Part shown: positions 27,561-37,161 of the stretch, in pieces
Layout: each line of letters starts with the position of its first letter
Position numbering within the stretch: position 1 is the first letter of the stretch
The notes under the pieces: generated by a model
Told to the model about the DNA's origin: nothing
The model's input: the letters and a program-made list of their open reading frames with translations, nothing else
The model's database searches: none
NCBI RefSeq assembly: GCF_031202265.1
Contig: NZ_CP100604.1
Location: 8,476,501 to 8,540,500 of the forward strand
Reading direction: 5' to 3'
DNA from: Bradyrhizobium sp. Ash2021
GTDB taxonomy: Bacteria > Pseudomonadota > Alphaproteobacteria > Rhizobiales > Xanthobacteraceae
DNA: 64,000 nucleotides
Translations under genes and position numbers: made by a program

Positions 27561-28388
27561 GTGGCGGAACGGGTAGGCCAATTGTCCGCCGATCGCGGCG
27601 GGCACGGCCTCTTCGTCGGCCACGCCGTAGTCCTGGGGCAGCACGTTCTCCGGCATCCGGAAGGTGCCGAACAGGATGTCCCAGACCGGAAACGTCCCGG
27701 CGAAGTTGGTATTGCCGCCCTCTTCCAGCGACGTGTGGTGCCAGCGGTGGAATACCGGCGTGGCCAGGACATATTTGAACGGGCCGAGCGTCCAGTTCAG
27801 ATTGGCGTGGACAAAGGCCGAATGAAACGTCGTGAACGGCCCGACCCACAGCATGATGTTCGGCGAGATCCCCGCCATCAGCAGAATGACATCGACCAGG
27901 ATCGTTCCGATGAACAGGTTGACCGGATGGAATCGCGCCGCGGAAATCCATTCGAGGTCTTCGGAAGAATGATGGATCGCGTGATATTTCCAGAAGCCGC
28001 CGCCGTGGAACATGCGATGCAGCCAATAGAGCATGAAGTCCGATGCGACGAGGAACAGCACCGCCTGGACCCAGAGCGGAAGCTGCGACAGCGGACCGTG
28101 TCCATTGTCGTAGAACGCGATCAGCCCGTCGGCGTCGTTGATATTGAACAGGACGCTGGCGCCGAGCACCAGCAGGCCGATCCGGAACACGCGGGCAAAT
28201 ACCGGCACGAAGAACCAGTAGCAGATGTCGGTCACGAGCTCGCGCTTGCGCCACCATGGCGCGCCGGGATTGCAGGCCCAGAAATGCGATAGCACGGTGA
28301 AGACGAGGGCCAGCCCGATCGTGACCGGCGCCACCTTGGCCATCGTCTGGCCGACCATTTCGACAACTTCCAGGGGCAGATTGGACAT
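27558..28388 (-). CDS. Sterol desaturase / fatty acid hydroxylase family protein (copy 2)
   Basis: A 276-residue paralogue of the protein at 24997-25824, with the same length and His clusters (HRMFHGGGFWKYHAIHHSSE, HSAFVHANLNWTLGPFKYV, HRWHHTSLEEG). Differences are spread over the whole protein, with the N-terminus (MSNLPLEVVEMVGQTMAKV) and the His clusters best kept, so both copies appear to be under selection. The two genes flank the frameshifted membrane protein gene as direct repeats. ATG 28388 is used, matching the other copy. Confidence 0.85.
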   Translation of the reverse strand: MSNLPLEVVEMVGQTMAKVAPVTIGLALVFTVLSHFWACNPGAPWWRKRELVTDICYWFFVPVFARVFRIGLLVLGASVLFNINDADGLIAFYDNGHGPLSQLPLWVQAVLFLVASDFMLYWLHRMFHGGGFWKYHAIHHSSEDLEWISAARFHPVNLFIGTILVDVILLMAGISPNIMLWVGPFTTFHSAFVHANLNWTLGPFKYVLATPVFHRWHHTSLEEGGNTNFAGTFPVWDILFGTFRMPENVLPQDYGVADEEAVPAAIGGQLAYPFRH

Positions 28389-28694
28389 GGCCGCCTCGTT
28401 TGATCTGAGGCCTTTACGGGTATCCCTTCGCGCTTAAGGAGCCGTGAATCGGGACCGGCCAACCCGCTCGCGCGCCCCTTATATAAAGAGCTCCGCGCAA
28501 TATTGCGTTTTACCGAATGGCTTAATTCCACGTTTACTCTGCTGAAGAAGAGCCGGTTCCCGCCGTTTTTCCACGATCGAATTAACTGCGCTGAAATTGT
28601 CGCACCGTAGGGTCAGTCCATGGTCACGGTGCTGAGAACGCCGGCGAGACCAAACGTTAGTTCGACCAGCCACGTGTACACATGGAGTTTATCA
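28389..28694. other. pilA promoter region
   Basis: 306 bases between the divergent hydroxylase copy 2 and pilA. It holds the CtrA-like box at 28522-28537 and an AT-richer stretch (TTATATAAAGAGC near 28478). No gene seen. Confidence 0.5.
28522..28537 (+). promoter_or_regulatory. CtrA-like box upstream of pilA
   Basis: TTAA-TTCCACG-TTTAC, one mismatch to TTAA-N7-TTAAC, 158 bases before the pilA start. pilA is a direct CtrA target in Caulobacter; the same control here is inference. Confidence 0.45.
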
Positions 28695-28859
28695 ATGAAG
28701 AATCTCGTTTCGCGTTTCATGAAGGATGAATCGGGCGCGACCGCCATCGAGTACGGCCTGATTGCCGCCGGTATCGCCATCGCGATCATCACCGCGGTTC
28801 AGGGCGTCGGCACCAAGCTGACCGGCACCTTCACGACCATCTCGACCTCGCTGAAATAA
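28695..28859 (+). CDS. pilA: Flp-type pilin PilA
   Basis: A 54-residue prepilin. A short basic leader ends at Gly14, and the mature pilin starts ATAIEYGLIAAGIAIAIITA with Glu at +5 and Tyr at +6, the Flp signature. Cleavage by CpaA is expected after Gly14. ATG 28695 is chosen because it gives the usual 14-residue leader; the frame is open to 28620 without support. A strong terminator follows, so pilA is probably transcribed on its own at a high level, ahead of the cpa/tad genes. Confidence 0.95.
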   Translation: MKNLVSRFMKDESGATAIEYGLIAAGIAIAIITAVQGVGTKLTGTFTTISTSLK

Positions 28860-28880
28860 GCGTCGTTGCGAAATTGCTTC

Positions 28881-28907
28881 AAAGGCCCCGGCGATCCGGG
28901 GCCTTTG
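28881..28907 (+). terminator. Terminator of pilA
   Basis: Perfect 11-bp stem AAAGGCCCCGG / CCGGGGCCTTT with a 4-base loop, 21 bases after the stop. After it, 28930-28990 is a short degenerate tandem of CTTTCCTGGCGG-type units. Confidence 0.8.
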
Positions 28908-29062
28908 TCGTTTCAAGCCGACCCCCGACATGGTCGTTTCCCTGACGGTTTTCCTGGCGGCTTTCTTGGCGGCTTTCCTGGCCGTTTTCTGATTGTTCAC
29001 CACTGCGAGATAGGCTCCGGCGATGCCCGGACCCCGCGTTAGCAGCACGGCTGTGTAAATCC

Positions 29063-29587
29063 ATGATCCTCGATATCGCGCGCCTTCTGCTGTTTCCGGC
29101 CCTGATGGCGTTCGCGGCGGCGAGCGACCTCTTCACCATGACGATTTCGAACCGGGTGTCGCTGGCGCTGGCGGTGGGCTTCCTGGTCCTTGCGCCGCTG
29201 GGCGGCATGGGCCTGCAGGCCATGCTTTTGCACCTCGGAGCCGGTGCGACCGTCCTGGCCGTGGCCTTTGCCTGTTTCGCGATGGGCTGGATGGGCGGCG
29301 GCGACGCCAAGGTGGCGGCGGCGGTCGCGCTCTGGTTCGGTTTCGACCATCTCCTCGAGTTCCTGGTCTACGCGTCGCTGTTCGGCGGCGCGCTCACGCT
29401 GTTGCTGCTGCAGTTCCGGCAATGGCCCCTGCCCTACCCGCTGACGGGTCAGGCCTGGCTGCTCAGGCTCCACGACAAGCAGAGCGGAATCCCCTATGGC
29501 ATCGCGCTCGCGATCGGCGCGCTGATGGTCTATCCGGAAACCGAGTGGATCAAGACGGTCGACCTGTCCCACTTCGCGATGCGCTGA
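29063..29587 (+). CDS. cpaA: Prepilin peptidase CpaA (TadV type)
   Basis: A 174-residue inner-membrane aspartic protease of family A24 with about five hydrophobic segments. The two catalytic Asp lie in AASDLFTMTISN (start of loop 1) and in the GxGDxK-like motif MGGGDAKVAAA. It trims PilA and the TadE-like pseudopilins after Gly. ATG 29063 gives MILDIARLLLFPALM. It precedes the cpaB remnant by about 130 bases. Confidence 0.93.
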   Translation: MILDIARLLLFPALMAFAAASDLFTMTISNRVSLALAVGFLVLAPLGGMGLQAMLLHLGAGATVLAVAFACFAMGWMGGGDAKVAAAVALWFGFDHLLEFLVYASLFGGALTLLLLQFRQWPLPYPLTGQAWLLRLHDKQSGIPYGIALAIGALMVYPETEWIKTVDLSHFAMR

Positions 29588-29632
29588 CAAGCGGCGGGTA
29601 ACTTCCCGTTAAGGCGATTTAGATACGCCTCA

Positions 29633-29648
29633 TTAACCATGCTTTGAC
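29633..29648 (+). promoter_or_regulatory. CtrA-like box upstream of the cpaB remnant
   Basis: TTAA-CCATGCT-TTGAC, the counterpart of the site at 24923-24938, and part of the duplicated upstream DNA. It probably drives the cpaC-tadC genes now that cpaB is deleted. Confidence 0.4.
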
Positions 29649-29713
29649 GAATAACTGGTCAACTCCCATCACGGCGGCGGAAGCGTCGCGGCGTTTTGTG
29701 GAAAGTGAAGCGT

Positions 29714-29968
29714 ATGAATACCGCACGCATTGTCGTCCTGACCATCGCCATCGGCGCTGGCGGCATTGCCGCATATCCTGCCAGCGGGTCCGACAACAAG
29801 CCGGCCGCGCCGGCGGAGCCGACTGCGCAGTTGCAGACGGTGGACGTCCTTGTCGCGAAATCCGACATCGGGCTCGGCCAGACTCAAGCGATCCAGCCAA
29901 CAAAACGCGGCGAAAGCATCAACGTCGTCCGGTACGGCGTGGTGAGCCCGCTGACGATGCAGAAGTGA
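29714..29968 (+). pseudogene. Internally deleted cpaB remnant
   Basis: An 84-codon open frame that joins the first 56 residues of CpaB (MNTARIVVLTIAIGAGGIAA ... VDVLVAKSDIGLGQT) to what looks like the CpaB C-terminal tail (RGESINVVRYGVVSPLTMQK). The central SAF and RcpC regions, about 180 residues, are absent. The frame is kept, so a short membrane-anchored peptide could still be made. It sits in the normal cpaB slot between cpaA and cpaC, while the intact cpaB is 5 kb away in opposite orientation. Confidence 0.85.
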
Positions 29969-29985
29969 CCGAAAGGACGCGCGTT

Positions 29986-31452
29986 ATGAAGTGCAGGGGG
30001 AATCAGCCGATGCTGCGGGCGTTTATGGTCCGCGCCCTGTCGTTTTCGGCCATCGCCGCACTCACGCTCAATCCGGCTTTGACGCCGGTGGTGGCGAGCG
30101 ACTACCGCGCCCCCGCGCCCGTCGCCGCCGACGGACAGATGAACGCACGCTTTATCTCGCTCGGAATCGGCAAATCCATCGTGATCGACCTGCCGCGCGA
30201 CATCAAGGATGTACTGGTCGCCGATCCGAAGATCGCCAACGCCGTGGTCCGCTCCGCCCAGCGCGCCTATATCATCGGCGCCGCGGTGGGCCAGACCAAC
30301 ATCGTATTCTTCGATTCCGCGGGCCAGCAGATCGCAGCCTATGACATTGCCGTCAAGCGCGACCTCAACGGCGTGCGCGCCATGCTGAAAGCGACGCTGC
30401 CGAACTCGGAAATCCAGATCGACGGCGTCGGCGACAGCGTGGTGCTGACCGGCATGGCGGCAACCCCGATCGAGGCGCAGCAGGCCGGCGATCTCGCCGC
30501 ACACCTCGTCGGCGGCGCGGACAAGGTCGTCAATTCGATCGCGGTCCGCGGCCGCGACCAGGTGATGCTGAAGGTCACGGTCGCCGAGGTCCAGCGCTCG
30601 ATCATCAAGCAGTTGGGCATCGACCTCAACGCCAGCCTGAATTACGGCACCGCGGTCGTGAAATTCAACAATGCCAACCCGTTCACCGCAAGCAATGCGC
30701 CGCTTGTCGCCGGCAACAACCTTACCACGTCGTTCGGCGCCACGCCGACGGTCCAGGCGACGTTGCGCGCGATGGAAAGCGCGGGCGTGGTGCGGACACT
30801 CGCCGAACCCAATCTGACTGCGATCTCCGGCGAATCCGCGACATTTATTTCGGGCGGCGAATTTCCAATTCCGACCGGCGTAACCTGCCAAACCACGACG
30901 GCGGGCGCTATCGGACAATGCGTGCAGACGGTTGCTTTCAAGAAATTCGGCATCTCGCTCAACTTCACGCCGGTGGTGCTGACCGAGGGACGGATCAGCC
31001 TGCGGGTCATGACCGAAGTGTCGGAAGTCTCGACCGAAAACTCTTTGACCGGCGGTGTCAATGGAACGACGATTCCCTCGATCAAGACCCGTCGCGCGGA
31101 AACCACGCTGGAAATTCCCTCGGGCGGCTCGATGGCCATGGCGGGCCTGATCCAGGAACAGACCAAACAGGCCATCAACGGCTTGCCGGGTCTGGCGCAA
31201 TTGCCGGTTCTAGGCACGCTGTTCCGCAGCCGCGACTTCGTCAACAGCCAGACCGAGCTGATGGTCATCGTGACGCCCTATGTGGTTCGGGCGGTTGCCC
31301 AGAAGGAGTTGTCGCGCCCGGATGACGGCTTTGCGAATGCCTCGGATCCGCAGGCCGATCTCCTGGGCAGCATCAATCGCATCTACGGCGTTCCGGGCCG
31401 CGTCGAGCCGGCACGGAATTATCGCGGCACCTACGGCTTTATCACGGACTGA
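29986..31452 (+). CDS. cpaC: Flp pilus secretin CpaC (RcpA)
   Basis: A 488-residue outer-membrane secretin. The signal peptide is followed by an N-terminal N-domain (GKSIVIDLPRDIKDVLVADP, KIANAVVRSAQRAYIIG), a BON-like segment (GVGDSVVLTGMAATPIEAQ) and the secretin core (GESATFISGGEFPIP, FGISLNFTPVVL, LPVLGTLFRSRDF, ELMVIVTPYVV). It forms the pore for the Flp pilus. ATG 29986 has AAAGGA upstream; ATG 30010 is an alternative. A longer frame to 29644 is a shadow of the cpaB remnant in another frame. Confidence 0.95.
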   Translation: MKCRGNQPMLRAFMVRALSFSAIAALTLNPALTPVVASDYRAPAPVAADGQMNARFISLGIGKSIVIDLPRDIKDVLVADPKIANAVVRSAQRAYIIGAAVGQTNIVFFDSAGQQIAAYDIAVKRDLNGVRAMLKATLPNSEIQIDGVGDSVVLTGMAATPIEAQQAGDLAAHLVGGADKVVNSIAVRGRDQVMLKVTVAEVQRSIIKQLGIDLNASLNYGTAVVKFNNANPFTASNAPLVAGNNLTTSFGATPTVQATLRAMESAGVVRTLAEPNLTAISGESATFISGGEFPIPTGVTCQTTTAGAIGQCVQTVAFKKFGISLNFTPVVLTEGRISLRVMTEVSEVSTENSLTGGVNGTTIPSIKTRRAETTLEIPSGGSMAMAGLIQEQTKQAINGLPGLAQLPVLGTLFRSRDFVNSQTELMVIVTPYVVRAVAQKELSRPDDGFANASDPQADLLGSINRIYGVPGRVEPARNYRGTYGFITD

Positions 31453-31461
31453 GGCGGGACG

Positions 31462-32214
31462 ATGACACGACAGATGACATCCAGAATACCCGCCGACCGC
31501 GGCCGCGCGCTGCGCGTCGCCGGCGCGCTGATCGGTCTTGCGGTGGTGCTGGGAGCCTGCAAGCACACCGATGAGGATCTGGCGGCGGTGAGCTACTCCC
31601 CCGATTATCGCCAGCGTCATCCGATCGCCATCCAGGAAGCTAACCGCTCGATCATCGTTTTCGTCGGTCAGGCCCGCGGCGGGCTTTCCGCTACCCAGCG
31701 CGCCGACGTGATGGGGATGGCGAAGAGCTGGCTTCGCGAAGGCACCGGCGCCATCAGCATCGATATACCCGTCGATACGCCGAACGCGAGGGCGGCGACC
31801 GAGTCACTCCGGGAGATCCAGGCGACGTTCGCCGCCGCCGGCGTACCGCCGCGCGCGGTCACCGTTCGCCAGTATCATCCGGAAGATCCGCGCCACATGG
31901 CGGCGATCCGGCTGAATTATCCCAAAATCTCGGCGGTGGCCGGTCCCTGCGGCCTGTGGCCCGAGGACCTCGGACCGTCGATCAACAACAAGAACTACTT
32001 CGAAAACAAGTCGTACTACAATTTCGGCTGCGCCAACCAGCGCAATCTGGCGGCGATGGTCGACAACCCGTCGGACCTCGTGCAGCCGCGTGACGAGACG
32101 CCGGCCTATACCGCCCGGCGTGCCGAAGCCTTCGAGAAATATCGCAAGGGTGTAACGACCACGACGATCTATCCAGAGGCCGAGAAGGCCAAACTCAGCG
32201 ATACAGGCAAATGA
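31462..32214 (+). CDS. cpaD: Pilus assembly lipoprotein CpaD
   Basis: A 250-residue lipoprotein with lipobox VLGAC (Cys33). DYRQRHPIAIQEANRSI and VRQYHPEDPRHMAAIRLNYP are typical of CpaD, as is FGCANQRNLAAMVDNPSDLV near the C-terminus. It probably anchors or pilots the secretin in the outer membrane. It starts nine bases after cpaC and its stop overlaps the cpaE start (ATGA). Confidence 0.93.
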   Translation: MTRQMTSRIPADRGRALRVAGALIGLAVVLGACKHTDEDLAAVSYSPDYRQRHPIAIQEANRSIIVFVGQARGGLSATQRADVMGMAKSWLREGTGAISIDIPVDTPNARAATESLREIQATFAAAGVPPRAVTVRQYHPEDPRHMAAIRLNYPKISAVAGPCGLWPEDLGPSINNKNYFENKSYYNFGCANQRNLAAMVDNPSDLVQPRDETPAYTARRAEAFEKYRKGVTTTTIYPEAEKAKLSDTGK

Positions 32215-33482
32215 TCAGCTACGCGCGCCAGAACCCAGAACAGCAGCCGGACGGCACGCCGCCGTCCGCCGAAGACCACATCGCGCCCGCACCGCGCGTG
32301 TCGGTGCAGGCATTTTGCGAAACCGTGGAGACGGCGGGCGCCGTGCAATCGGCCGGTGAAGACCGCCGCCTCGGCAAGGCGCATCTCAAGATCCAGATGG
32401 GCGGCATGGCCGCCGCGGTGGAGGCTTATCGCTCGGCGCCGACGCCGAACGTGATCATTCTGGAGACGGAAGGCCGCAGCGACATCCTTAGCGGCCTCGA
32501 CCAGCTCGCGACCGTATGCGACTCCGGAACCCGCGTAATCGTGATCGGCCGCCTCAACGATGTCGCGCTTTATCGCGAGCTGGTGCGCCGCGGCGTCAGC
32601 GACTACGTGATCGCGCCGGTCAGCACCATCGACATCGTGCGTTCGGTCTGCAACCTGTTCTCGGCGCCGGAGGCCAAGGCCGTCGGCCGCATCATCGCCG
32701 TCGTCGGCGCCAAGGGCGGCGTCGGCGCATCGACGCTCGCGCATAACGTCGCCTGGGCGATCGCGCGCGACCTCGCGCTGGATTCCGTGGTCGCCGATCT
32801 CGACCTCGCGTTCGGCACCGCCGGCCTCGACTACAATCAGGACCCGCCGCAGGGCATCGCCGACGCGGTCTTCTCGCCCGACCGGATCGATACCGCGTTC
32901 ATCGATCGCCTGCTGTCGAAATGCACCGACCACCTCAGCCTGCTGGCCGCACCGGCGACGCTCGATCGGGTCTATGATTTCGGCGCCGACGCCTTCGACT
33001 CGATCTTCGATACGCTCCGCACCACGATGCCCTGCATCGTGCTCGATATTCCCCATCAATGGTCGGGATGGACCAAGCGCGCCCTGATCGCCGCCGACGA
33101 CATTCTGATCGTCGCCGCGCCCGATCTCGCCAATTTGCGCAATACCAAGAACATCTTCGATCTCCTGAAGGCCTCGCGGCCGAACGATCGCGCGCCGCTG
33201 TATTGTCTCAATCAGGTCGGCGTGCCGAAACGCCCCGAGATCAACGCCAGCGAGTTCGCGAAGGCGATCGAGAGCCAGCCGATCGCGTCTATCCCGTTCG
33301 AACCGCAGATGTTCGGCTCGGCGGCGAATAATGGCCAGATGATCGCGGAAATCTCCGCCACGCATCGCACCACCGAAATGTTCCTGCAGATTGCGCAGCG
33401 GCTGACCGGCCGCGGCGAGACCAAGAAGCCTCGGGGGATGTCGTTTCTGTCGCCCCTGATCGACAAGTTGCGGGCCAAGTAG
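32211..33482 (+). CDS. cpaE: Pilus assembly ATPase CpaE (TadZ)
   Basis: A 423-residue protein. The N-terminal half (about residues 60-150) is an atypical receiver-like domain (TPNVIILETEGRSDILSGL, YVIAPVSTIDIVRSV). The C-terminal half is a ParA/MinD-type ATPase with a deviant Walker A (AKGGVGASTLAHN, where the usual Lys-Thr is Ala-Ser) and VADLDLAFGTAGLDYNQ. TadZ/CpaE places the pilus machine at the pole. Overlaps cpaD by four bases. Confidence 0.93.
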   Translation: MISYARQNPEQQPDGTPPSAEDHIAPAPRVSVQAFCETVETAGAVQSAGEDRRLGKAHLKIQMGGMAAAVEAYRSAPTPNVIILETEGRSDILSGLDQLATVCDSGTRVIVIGRLNDVALYRELVRRGVSDYVIAPVSTIDIVRSVCNLFSAPEAKAVGRIIAVVGAKGGVGASTLAHNVAWAIARDLALDSVVADLDLAFGTAGLDYNQDPPQGIADAVFSPDRIDTAFIDRLLSKCTDHLSLLAAPATLDRVYDFGADAFDSIFDTLRTTMPCIVLDIPHQWSGWTKRALIAADDILIVAAPDLANLRNTKNIFDLLKASRPNDRAPLYCLNQVGVPKRPEINASEFAKAIESQPIASIPFEPQMFGSAANNGQMIAEISATHRTTEMFLQIAQRLTGRGETKKPRGMSFLSPLIDKLRAK

Positions 33483-33504
33483 CGCGCCCGCCTGGAGTAT
33501 CGTC

Positions 33505-34968
<1,464 letters not shown>

Positions 34969-34979
34969 GGAAGCAGGCG

Positions 34980-35954
34980 ATGAACACCCAAACGCTCGCA
35001 CTGGCTTTCCTGGCCGCCACCGCCATCGGCGGCGTGGCATGGGTCTTTCTCTACCCGTCGCTCTCGGGAGAGAAAAAGGCCGAGGCGCGCCGTTCATCGG
35101 TCGCGCGACCCGAACCCGCGGCGCGCCAAGCCGACAAGAATCAGCGTTCTCGCCGCGAGCAGGTCGAAGGCACGCTGAAGGAACTCGATGCGCGCCGCCA
35201 AAAGGACAAGAAGGTCGCGCTGAGCACCCGCATCACCCAGGCCGGGCTGAGCTGGTCGACCCAGAAATTCTGGATCATCTCCGGTGTTCTTGCGGCCGTC
35301 GCCTTCATGCTCACCTTCATCGCCGGGGGCGGCCCGCTCGGTTCCGCCGGCATGGCTTTCGCCGCCGGCTTCGGCCTGCCGCGCTGGATTTTGAACTTTC
35401 TGAAGAAGCGCCGGGAAACGGCCTTTCTCAAAGCGCTGCCCGACGCCGTGGACGTGATCGTTCGCGGCATCAAGGCCGGACTGCCGCTGTTTGAATCCAT
35501 CAAGGTGGTCGCTGCCGACGCGCCGGAGCCGCTGAAGGGCGAGTTCCTGGCCATCATCGAAACCCAGACCATCGGCATGCCGCTTGGCGAGGCCTGCGCC
35601 CGCCTGTTCGAGCGAATGCCGCTGCCGGAGGCCAATTTCTTCGGCATCGTGATCGCGATCCAGCAGAAGTCGGGCGGCAACCTGTCCGAGGCTCTCGGCA
35701 ATCTGTCCAAGGTGCTGCGCGACCGCAAGAAGATGCGAGAAAAGATTCAGGCGATGTCGATGGAAGCCAAGGCCTCCGCGGGCATCATCGGCTCGCTGCC
35801 GCCGATCGTGATGCTGCTGGTCTGGATCACGACCCCCGACTACATCGCGCTGTTGTGGACCCACTCGACCGGACAATTGATGCTGGTGGCCTGCCTGCTC
35901 TGGATGGCCTGCGGCATCCTGGTGATGAAGAAAATGATCAACTTCGATTTCTGA
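34980..35954 (+). CDS. tadB: Pilus inner-membrane platform protein TadB
   Basis: A 324-residue T2SSF-domain protein with an N-terminal helix, two helices in the middle (about 95-140) and two at the C-terminus. The cytoplasmic domain has KALPDAVDVIVRGIKAGLPL and ANFFGIVIAIQQKSGGNLSE, typical of TadB. ATG 34980 (MNTQTLALAFLAA) is used; the frame upstream only overlaps cpaF. It pairs with TadC to form the platform moved by CpaF. Confidence 0.94.
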   Translation: MNTQTLALAFLAATAIGGVAWVFLYPSLSGEKKAEARRSSVARPEPAARQADKNQRSRREQVEGTLKELDARRQKDKKVALSTRITQAGLSWSTQKFWIISGVLAAVAFMLTFIAGGGPLGSAGMAFAAGFGLPRWILNFLKKRRETAFLKALPDAVDVIVRGIKAGLPLFESIKVVAADAPEPLKGEFLAIIETQTIGMPLGEACARLFERMPLPEANFFGIVIAIQQKSGGNLSEALGNLSKVLRDRKKMREKIQAMSMEAKASAGIIGSLPPIVMLLVWITTPDYIALLWTHSTGQLMLVACLLWMACGILVMKKMINFDF

Positions 35955-35963
35955 TGGTGCAAT

Positions 35964-36938
35964 ATGATTGATTTTCTCGTCACAAAACTTCATGACGCCA
36001 GGTTCATGACCATGCTGCTCGCCGCCATTGCCGCGGGCGCGACCGCCTACACGCTGGTGATGCCGCTGTTCGCGGGCGAAGGCCTCGCCAAGCGCATGAA
36101 GGCCGTAGCCTCCGAGCGCGAACGGATCAGGCAGCGCGAGCGTGAGCGTCTCGCCAAGACGGAAAAGGTATCGCTGCGCCAGACGCCGAAGCAGATCGTC
36201 TCCAAGGTGGTGGAAGACTTCAACCTGTCCAAATGGCTGGCGCAGGAAGCCGCGCGCGACAAGCTGACGATGGCGGGCTATCGCGGCCAGGCGCCTTACA
36301 TCACGTTCCTGTTCGCTCGCGCGGTGGCGCCGATCGTCCTGTTTCTCGGCGCGATCCTGTACGTCTTCGTGATCACGCATATGGAAAAAACGCTGCCGGT
36401 CAAGATCGGCATTTGCATCGGCGCGGCCTATCTCGGACTGCAGGCGCCGATGCTGTTCCTGAAAAACGCGATCGCCAAGCGCCAGCTCTCCATCAAGCGC
36501 GCCTTTCCCGATGCGCTCGACCTGCTGCTGATCTGCATCGAGTCCGGCATGTCGGTCGAAGTCGCCTTCCGCAAGGTCGCCACCGAGATTGTTACGCAAT
36601 CGGTGGCGCTGTCGGAGGAATTCGCGCTGACCACCGCCGAACTGTCCTATCTGCAGGACCGCAAGGTGGCTTACGAGAATTTGGCGAAGCGCACCGGCCT
36701 CGACGGCGTCAAGTCGGTCTGTCTGGCCTTGCAGCAGTCGGAACGATACGGCACGCCGCTCGGACAGAGCCTGCGCGTGATGGCGCAGGAAAATCGCGAC
36801 ATGCGCATGAGCGAAGCCGAGAAGAAGGCCGCGGCGCTGCCGCCGAAGCTCACGGTGCCGATGATCCTGTTCTTCCTGCCATGCCTGTTTATCGTCATTC
36901 TCGGGCCGAGCTACATCAAGGTCATGGCGATCCATTAA
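35964..36938 (+). CDS. tadC: Pilus inner-membrane platform protein TadC
   Basis: A 324-residue T2SSF-domain protein with four hydrophobic segments. The cytoplasmic loops hold a basic coiled stretch (SERERIRQRERERLAKTEKV) and FPDALDLLLICIESGMSVE, the TadC core. It has the same length as TadB and follows it by nine bases. It is the last gene of the rightward block; tadD is on the other strand. Confidence 0.94.
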   Translation: MIDFLVTKLHDARFMTMLLAAIAAGATAYTLVMPLFAGEGLAKRMKAVASERERIRQRERERLAKTEKVSLRQTPKQIVSKVVEDFNLSKWLAQEAARDKLTMAGYRGQAPYITFLFARAVAPIVLFLGAILYVFVITHMEKTLPVKIGICIGAAYLGLQAPMLFLKNAIAKRQLSIKRAFPDALDLLLICIESGMSVEVAFRKVATEIVTQSVALSEEFALTTAELSYLQDRKVAYENLAKRTGLDGVKSVCLALQQSERYGTPLGQSLRVMAQENRDMRMSEAEKKAAALPPKLTVPMILFFLPCLFIVILGPSYIKVMAIH

Positions 36939-37078
36939 CGCGCTTCGGCGCGCCTGCACGGGAAAGCTTCAGCGAAGCCTCTTGACCGGCCGAAGTCCGC
37001 CTTCGGACGAAGGCGGTTGGCGAAGCCGGGACCGGACGATCCACTATTCCAGCGACATTTGATGATCTACCGAACGGC

Positions 37079-37151
37079 CGCGGCGTACTGGATCAACCGC
37101 GGGAGCCTGTCATCGGGCGCGCATTCGCGCGACCCGGTGGCAGGTGATGAC
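37079..37151. repeat. Mosaic of two repeat families between tadC and tadD
   Basis: GTACTGGATCA with CGGGAGCCTGTCATCGGGCG, CGCATTCGCGCGACCCG and GGTGATGACGCC. The first and last parts match the element at 1292-1396, the middle matches the CATTGCGAG family (compare 57959-58067). Confidence 0.6.
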
Positions 37152-37161
37152 GCCTTCCTGA

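Noticed and set aside
28692..29048. A Lys/Arg-rich minus-strand frame between pilA and cpaA
   Set aside because: It overlaps pilA and its terminator, and the basic stretch comes from a short tandem DNA repeat.
29644..29985. N-terminal extension of CpaC
   Set aside because: This part is the cpaB remnant read in the wrong frame; ATG 29986 has a good ribosome site and a signal peptide.
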